Shown here: piece by piece, positions 60,806-64,000 of the stretch
Position numbering within the stretch: position 1 is the first letter of the stretch
Layout of the letters: each line of letters begins with the position of its first letter
Assembly (NCBI RefSeq): GCF_003945595.2
Contig: NW_024104428.1
Span: 954,106-1,018,105 of the forward strand
Length of the DNA: 64,000 bases
Direction of reading: 5' to 3'
Origin: Pipra filicauda
Lineage: Eukaryota > Chordata > Aves > Passeriformes > Pipridae
Position numbers and translations under genes: made by a program
Notes under the pieces: model-generated
What the model saw: the letters and a program-made list of their open reading frames with translations, nothing else
What the model was told of the DNA's origin: nothing
Databases searched by the model: none

Positions 60806-61506
60806 GCAAGACTCCATGAGAGTCCTTTATTGGGTCAACAGGTTTTGGTTTTTTTGCAGATGGCTGTGGTGCCCCTGCTCTGTACTTTCTTCAGACCCAG
60901 CCAGCCTTGCTCTGTCCCCATGTTCCAGTGACAGGTTTTGTGATGAAGACCCATTTCCTTTTGGAGAAGATGCTCTTTGGGCACAGGTGCTCTCAAGAAC
61001 ATGAAAAGAACTTCCTGAGCAAAGGGTAGCCAAAGGCAAGTGCAGTGACTTAAATGGGACACCAATACTCCATTACCAGCTCTGCCACTGCTTTTTTAGC
61101 CTGCATACCACATAGATTTTGTCAAGATGTCTAAAACAAGTAGCAATTTGATACTTTTGTGTCACAGTGCAAAAAGAATTGTTTTTTTTCCTTATTCCTG
61201 GAGAGGAATAACGCCACTTCCACCCACAGTGGGAGATGTGTACTTCAAGGACCTCAAATATGTCACAATGAACAGAGTGTGAAATGGGTGGGTACCTAAC
61301 CTGAGAGACAGGAACACTTGTTATGAAAACCCTAAACCCCTTGTTTAGTAATTCAAAGCCACTTCATTCCATCGAAAGCAAACATACAATTTCAAGGATT
61401 CATTGCAAGAGTTATACAGAACAGTAAAAAGCCCCTCTGCAAGTACTCAGTCCTCCTTAAGTGTCCAGCTCCACTCCTCCAAGTTACATCTGCCTCTATA
61501 GACCAG
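60806..61506 (-). other. Predicted 3' UTR of the membrane-protein gene
   Basis: Seen: downstream of the TAG at 61509-61507 the first canonical poly(A) hexamer on the minus strand is AATAAA at 60831-60826, about 675 nt after the stop. A second lies at 60620-60615. Cleavage 10-30 nt past the first would end the transcript near 60806. No competing coding sequence is visible in this interval. The exact end and any alternative polyadenylation are inferred. Confidence 0.4.
60826..60831 (-). terminator. Candidate poly(A) signal AATAAA
   Basis: The plus strand reads tttatt here, that is AATAAA on the minus strand, in the context caataaagg. It is the first canonical hexamer after the stop codon of the terminal exon. 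A second hexamer at 60620-60615 could serve as a distal site. Confidence 0.4.
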
Positions 61507-61703
61507 CTAAGTTGTCTTGAGCTCTCCATTCCCGTCCAGTTCCATCAGCTGGTTTCCTGTGATGTTGCCCTTCTTGCTTTTTCTGTATTTGCAGTACCAG
61601 CAGGAGACAGCAAGGGCCAGGAGAAGGATCAGAACCAGTGGCAAGCACAGGATGAAGTTCAGCAGTGATGGGGATGAGCAGATCCTAGACATAACAGTTG
61701 ACT
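61507..61703 (-). CDS. Terminal coding exon of an unrecognised type I transmembrane protein
   Basis: Seen: on the minus strand a strong acceptor (pyrimidine-rich tract ending in cccccag, AG at 61705-61704) opens a 197-nt coding stretch that ends in TAG at 61509-61507. It enters in phase 1 and encodes 64 residues after the split codon. Residues 1-12 are a Ser-rich juxtamembrane segment. Residues about 13-37 form one strongly hydrophobic helix rich in Leu, Ile and Val. It is followed by a basic stop-transfer stretch (KYRKSKK) and an acidic/polar tail ending GELKTT. A Cys-Trp-Tyr-Cys cluster at the inner membrane face could be palmitoylated (inference). No ITAM, ITIM or tyrosine-based signalling motif is visible in the tail, and its N-I-T sequon should be cytosolic and so not glycosylated. 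Arrangement and codon use fit a genuine coding exon of a single-pass receptor, ligand or adhesion protein. I considered complement-regulator, Ig-superfamily, C-type lectin and TNF-receptor families and could not place it, so no symbol is given. Confidence 0.8.
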
Positions 61704-63566
61704 CTGGGGGAAAAAGAAGAAAGAAAAAGTGAGGCCTCAAGCTAGCCTGAGTTTCTCCTGCTGCTTCTGTAAGTTATCTTCTTAAACACTTTCCCTCAGT
61801 CTTCAACATCCCAACAGAAACAGCATGGTTCTTCAGCCAACCCATTCAATACTTAGTAAGGAAAAGCCACACACCCTTCACCGCACCGGGTCCCTGCCTG
61901 ACACCAGTGACAGCGGGGTGAGGTAGAGGTCTGTCAGAGGCTGCACCACCAAACAAGAAGAGACAAGAGGAAAGCAAAAGAAACCAGATCAAGAGGTCCC
62001 TGTCCCGCCCAGAGACCTGCCCCTGTCTCTGCTATCCTATTTTAGCCACACTGGGCTGCAGGCAGCTGTGAGCACCATCCTCGTCCTTGGCAGCTCCTGC
62101 AGAACAGCTCCCCAGTAAAGTGGAGGCTGCCTGTACTGCTGGTGGACCTGTTGGGTGCTTCAAAAAAACATTTTTAATTAGTCCCATACTGGCTGAAAAG
62201 CTTTTATTTGCAGCATCTCCATTTTTGTCCTGGGCCCCTTACAGCCACCCATTAATCCTTGCTCCTCACTTGACACAGAGCTCCAACACCACGGACTGAC
62301 CTCAGATCCATCTGGCCTGTCCTGAAGGGTCATGCCAACTCCTTTGGGCCTGTTTTATCCATCTCAAAGTGTTGTTCCTCAATTCTCTTTACCCAAGACC
62401 CACGTGCAGATGTTTTACTTCTGTTCTGCTTAGCATGTGGCTCTGCTGATTTGAAGCTGTCCGTGGGGGACCCACACAGCCTGGCGGGCCGGGTGGGAAC
62501 CAACCTGGAGGCTACTTCTTGCTGTGAAACTGGCTTTTACCCCTCCACCTCTGAAGCTCTGTGCCCCATCCATACAGGCAGAAGTAGCATTTACTCTCCC
62601 ATAGGACAGGGAGAAGTCTCCACTACATGAATGCCTCTATAGCACTAGGGAAATATCCTAAATGGCACCATCAGGGATCAGACCTGAACTTACTCCTGGT
62701 TACACATGGCTGTCATTACCACTTGTAAAATTCCAAAACATTTAAATTCGTGAGCCAGAGGGGCACATCAAGATACCTGCATCACTAGAGGAATGCACAA
62801 GCACACGCACACGGCCACCCTGCCAAAAAAAAGAATGACATAAAAAAAGAGAGAGGGAGAAAGAAAAAAACACCCAGATAATCTCTTGCATTTTGTGAAA
62901 ACCATGAAAACCACTTGGCAAAAACACTCATGTGAAAACTGGGGGAGAATTTACCAGCAGCTACTGAGCAATTTTAGCAATGGTTACTCCACCAGTAATG
63001 GGTAACAAGAGGCAGAGGGAACTGATGAAGGAGAAATCTGAGTGCTAGAGGGAGCCGTGATGGACAACAGCACTAACTCAACATTGGGGGGATGAAGTGC
63101 TGTCAGTCCCTCTCTGTGCAATTAAATCTGGATTAGCTCTGCTGTAGGTGCAGTCACGAGAGTAGGCTCCATGCCTGCCTGTGCCAGGAGCAGGCACAAG
63201 GGAGGGCTCCACAGGATCACCCTTTCCACGCTGGTCGGCACTGGGAATTGCTGCAGAAGCTATAACCCCATGAAGGCAGCCAGGCTGGCTTCAGGCACAG
63301 CAGATCCAGAGCTGAAGGCATGAGAAGAACTGCAGGATCCTCTCAGCTGGGTACAGCATGATTGATTTCACAGTTTATATTTTTTCCTCCACTTGGGTCA
63401 TCCAAGCCTCCTATTTCCCCAAAGAGCAACATGAGTACTTTTTTCCTGCCTGTTACCTCCCTAAAAACACTGTGTGCACCTGACTGAAACCTTTGCTTTC
63501 ATTTATTTAAACTTCTGCATGCAGAATTCATCTCCATCTTTGCACCCAGCACGCACTCCAGCTCAC
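61704..63566 (-). other. Intron between the stalk exon and the transmembrane exon
   Basis: About 1.86 kb bounded by a GTGAGC donor and a strong polypyrimidine-AG acceptor. It contains an A- and GA-rich stretch at about 62823-62872 and otherwise unique-looking sequence. I saw no additional exon with matching phase inside it. A good GTAAGT donor near 62690 has an in-frame stop just upstream in the required frame, so it was not used. Confidence 0.5.
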
Positions 63567-63672
63567 CCCAGAGGGAAGAGAGGCTACTTTTAGAGACCTC
63601 ACTGGAGACAGGCTTGCTAGAAAACTCAAACCCAGGCTTTTTTCCCCAGAACAGGAATTTGTGACCATGGTC
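63567..63672 (-). CDS. Penultimate visible exon of the same membrane-protein gene (extracellular stalk)
   Basis: Seen: the minus strand shows an acceptor ending ctgtctacag (AG at 63674-63673), then 106 nt open in phase 0. It ends TGG G at the donor GTGAGC (GT at 63566-63565), so it leaves in phase 1. The single leftover G joins the AG that opens the exon at 61703 to make a GAG (Glu) codon, so the reading frame continues exactly into the transmembrane exon. The 35 residues begin DHGHKFLFWGKKPGFEF and become Ser-rich (about one third Ser in the second half), as expected for a membrane-proximal stalk. There is no cysteine and no recognisable domain. Inference: part of an extracellular stalk, possibly O-glycosylated. 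The call rests on agreement of splice sites and phase, not on homology. The same frame also stays open beyond both splice sites, so chance is not excluded. Confidence 0.6.
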
Positions 63673-63774
63673 CTGTAGACAGCCCACAAGCCATAAAACA
63701 TTGCAGACAAAAAGTGTACTCGGTGGCAACCTCTGGACCCACATGCTTCACAGTCAGAGCTCTTGATATCTCAC
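63673..63774 (-). other. 102-bp intron of the membrane-protein gene
   Basis: It is bounded by a GTGAGA donor and a ctacag acceptor on the minus strand, with a moderately T-rich 3' half. Its reality depends on the two flanking exon calls. Confidence 0.45.
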
Positions 63775-63823
63775 CTGATCACCACTTCCAACGTTTACAA
63801 TGCCAAACCCTTTGGTTTCAGCC
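63775..63823 (-). CDS. Short upstream exon of the same membrane-protein gene
   Basis: Seen: an acceptor with a pyrimidine-rich tract (ctgctcttttgccag, AG at 63825-63824) precedes 49 nt that end at a near-consensus donor, CAG followed by GTGAGA (GT at 63774-63773). Of the three frames only the phase-2 entry is open. It yields AETKGFGIVNVGSGDQ and leaves in phase 0, which is what the exon at 63672 requires. The intron between them would be 102 bp, short but plausible in birds. The exon is too short for independent coding evidence and carries no recognisable motif. Exons further 5' must lie beyond 64000, since I see no convincing exon between 63824 and the window edge. Confidence 0.5.
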
Positions 63824-64000
63824 CTGGCAAAAGAGCAGGACTGGGATGTCATTGCCTCCCCTACCAGGCCCATAGCACGTGTCACTTGAGGGGCTCCCAA
63901 CCCAACTCTGGTGATCTCCCCAGCACTGAGCCCCTCAGCAATCCCTTAGCAAGCCCTCCTGGCTTTGCTGCATGTCTGCCACTGCAGCCAGCAGAGAGCT
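63824..64000. other. Right edge, probable intron of the minus-strand gene
   Basis: No phase-compatible donor/acceptor pair with an open frame was seen here. If the exon at 63823 is real, this is intron and the 5' exons lie outside the window. Confidence 0.35.

Noticed and set aside
62580..62760. GTAAGT donor near 62690 on the minus strand as an extra exon of the membrane-protein gene
   Set aside because: In the frame needed to join the exon at 61703 a TGA lies only about 20 bases upstream, leaving no usable exon.
1..64000. tRNA, rRNA, microRNA, CRISPR, bacterial or viral genes
   Set aside because: I looked for tRNA B-box words, known microRNA seeds, spaced direct repeats and retroviral primer-binding or LTR features on both strands by eye and found none convincing. 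A covariance-model or Dfam search could still find diverged cases.

Overview
The window looks like ordinary vertebrate nuclear DNA, most likely from a bird. Four lines of evidence support this. Several pieces match CR1 retrotransposon 3' ends as I know them (about 34.95-35.2 kb, 40.57-40.76 kb and 49.5-50.0 kb). Older CR1/L3-type LINE debris is present (about 18.6-19.1, 27.1 and 54.5-54.9 kb). Interspersed repeats are sparse and I recognise no SINE. One coding segment is split by GT-AG introns. There is no bacterial operon architecture, ribosome binding site, CRISPR array, IS element, tRNA or rRNA that I can recognise. Nearly all open reading frames are chance frames in GC-rich or pyrimidine-rich DNA. 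I cannot name the species or chromosome.

Layout. From 1 to about 61.5 kb the window is essentially non-coding. It holds LINE relics, homopolymer and purine/pyrimidine tracts, small local tandem duplications, one dense CpG-rich segment (about 40.57-41.04 kb) that overlaps a CR1 3' end, weaker CpG-rich patches (about 5.1, 8.7-9.05, 22.5-22.8 and 31.0-31.2 kb), and about a dozen blocks whose texture suggests conserved non-coding regulatory DNA. These blocks are repeat-free and combine AT-rich homeodomain-like cores with retained CpGs. They are candidates only, because conservation cannot be tested here.

The right end carries the one convincing gene, on the minus strand. Three exons (63823-63775, 63672-63567 and 61703-61507) have good splice signals and compatible phases (2-0, 0-1, 1-stop). 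Together they encode the C-terminal part of a type I membrane protein: a serine-rich extracellular stalk, one transmembrane helix, a basic stop-transfer segment and a 27-residue cytoplasmic tail. An AATAAA at 60831-60826 on the minus strand could end the transcript. I do not recognise the family, and the 5' exons lie beyond base 64000.

Two further minus-strand frames, 47663-47445 and 52044-51847, have some coding character and are reported at low confidence. I found no clear previously undescribed system. The most useful leads are the unnamed membrane-protein gene, the coding-like frame near 47.5 kb, and the CpG-rich segment that includes a CR1 tail.
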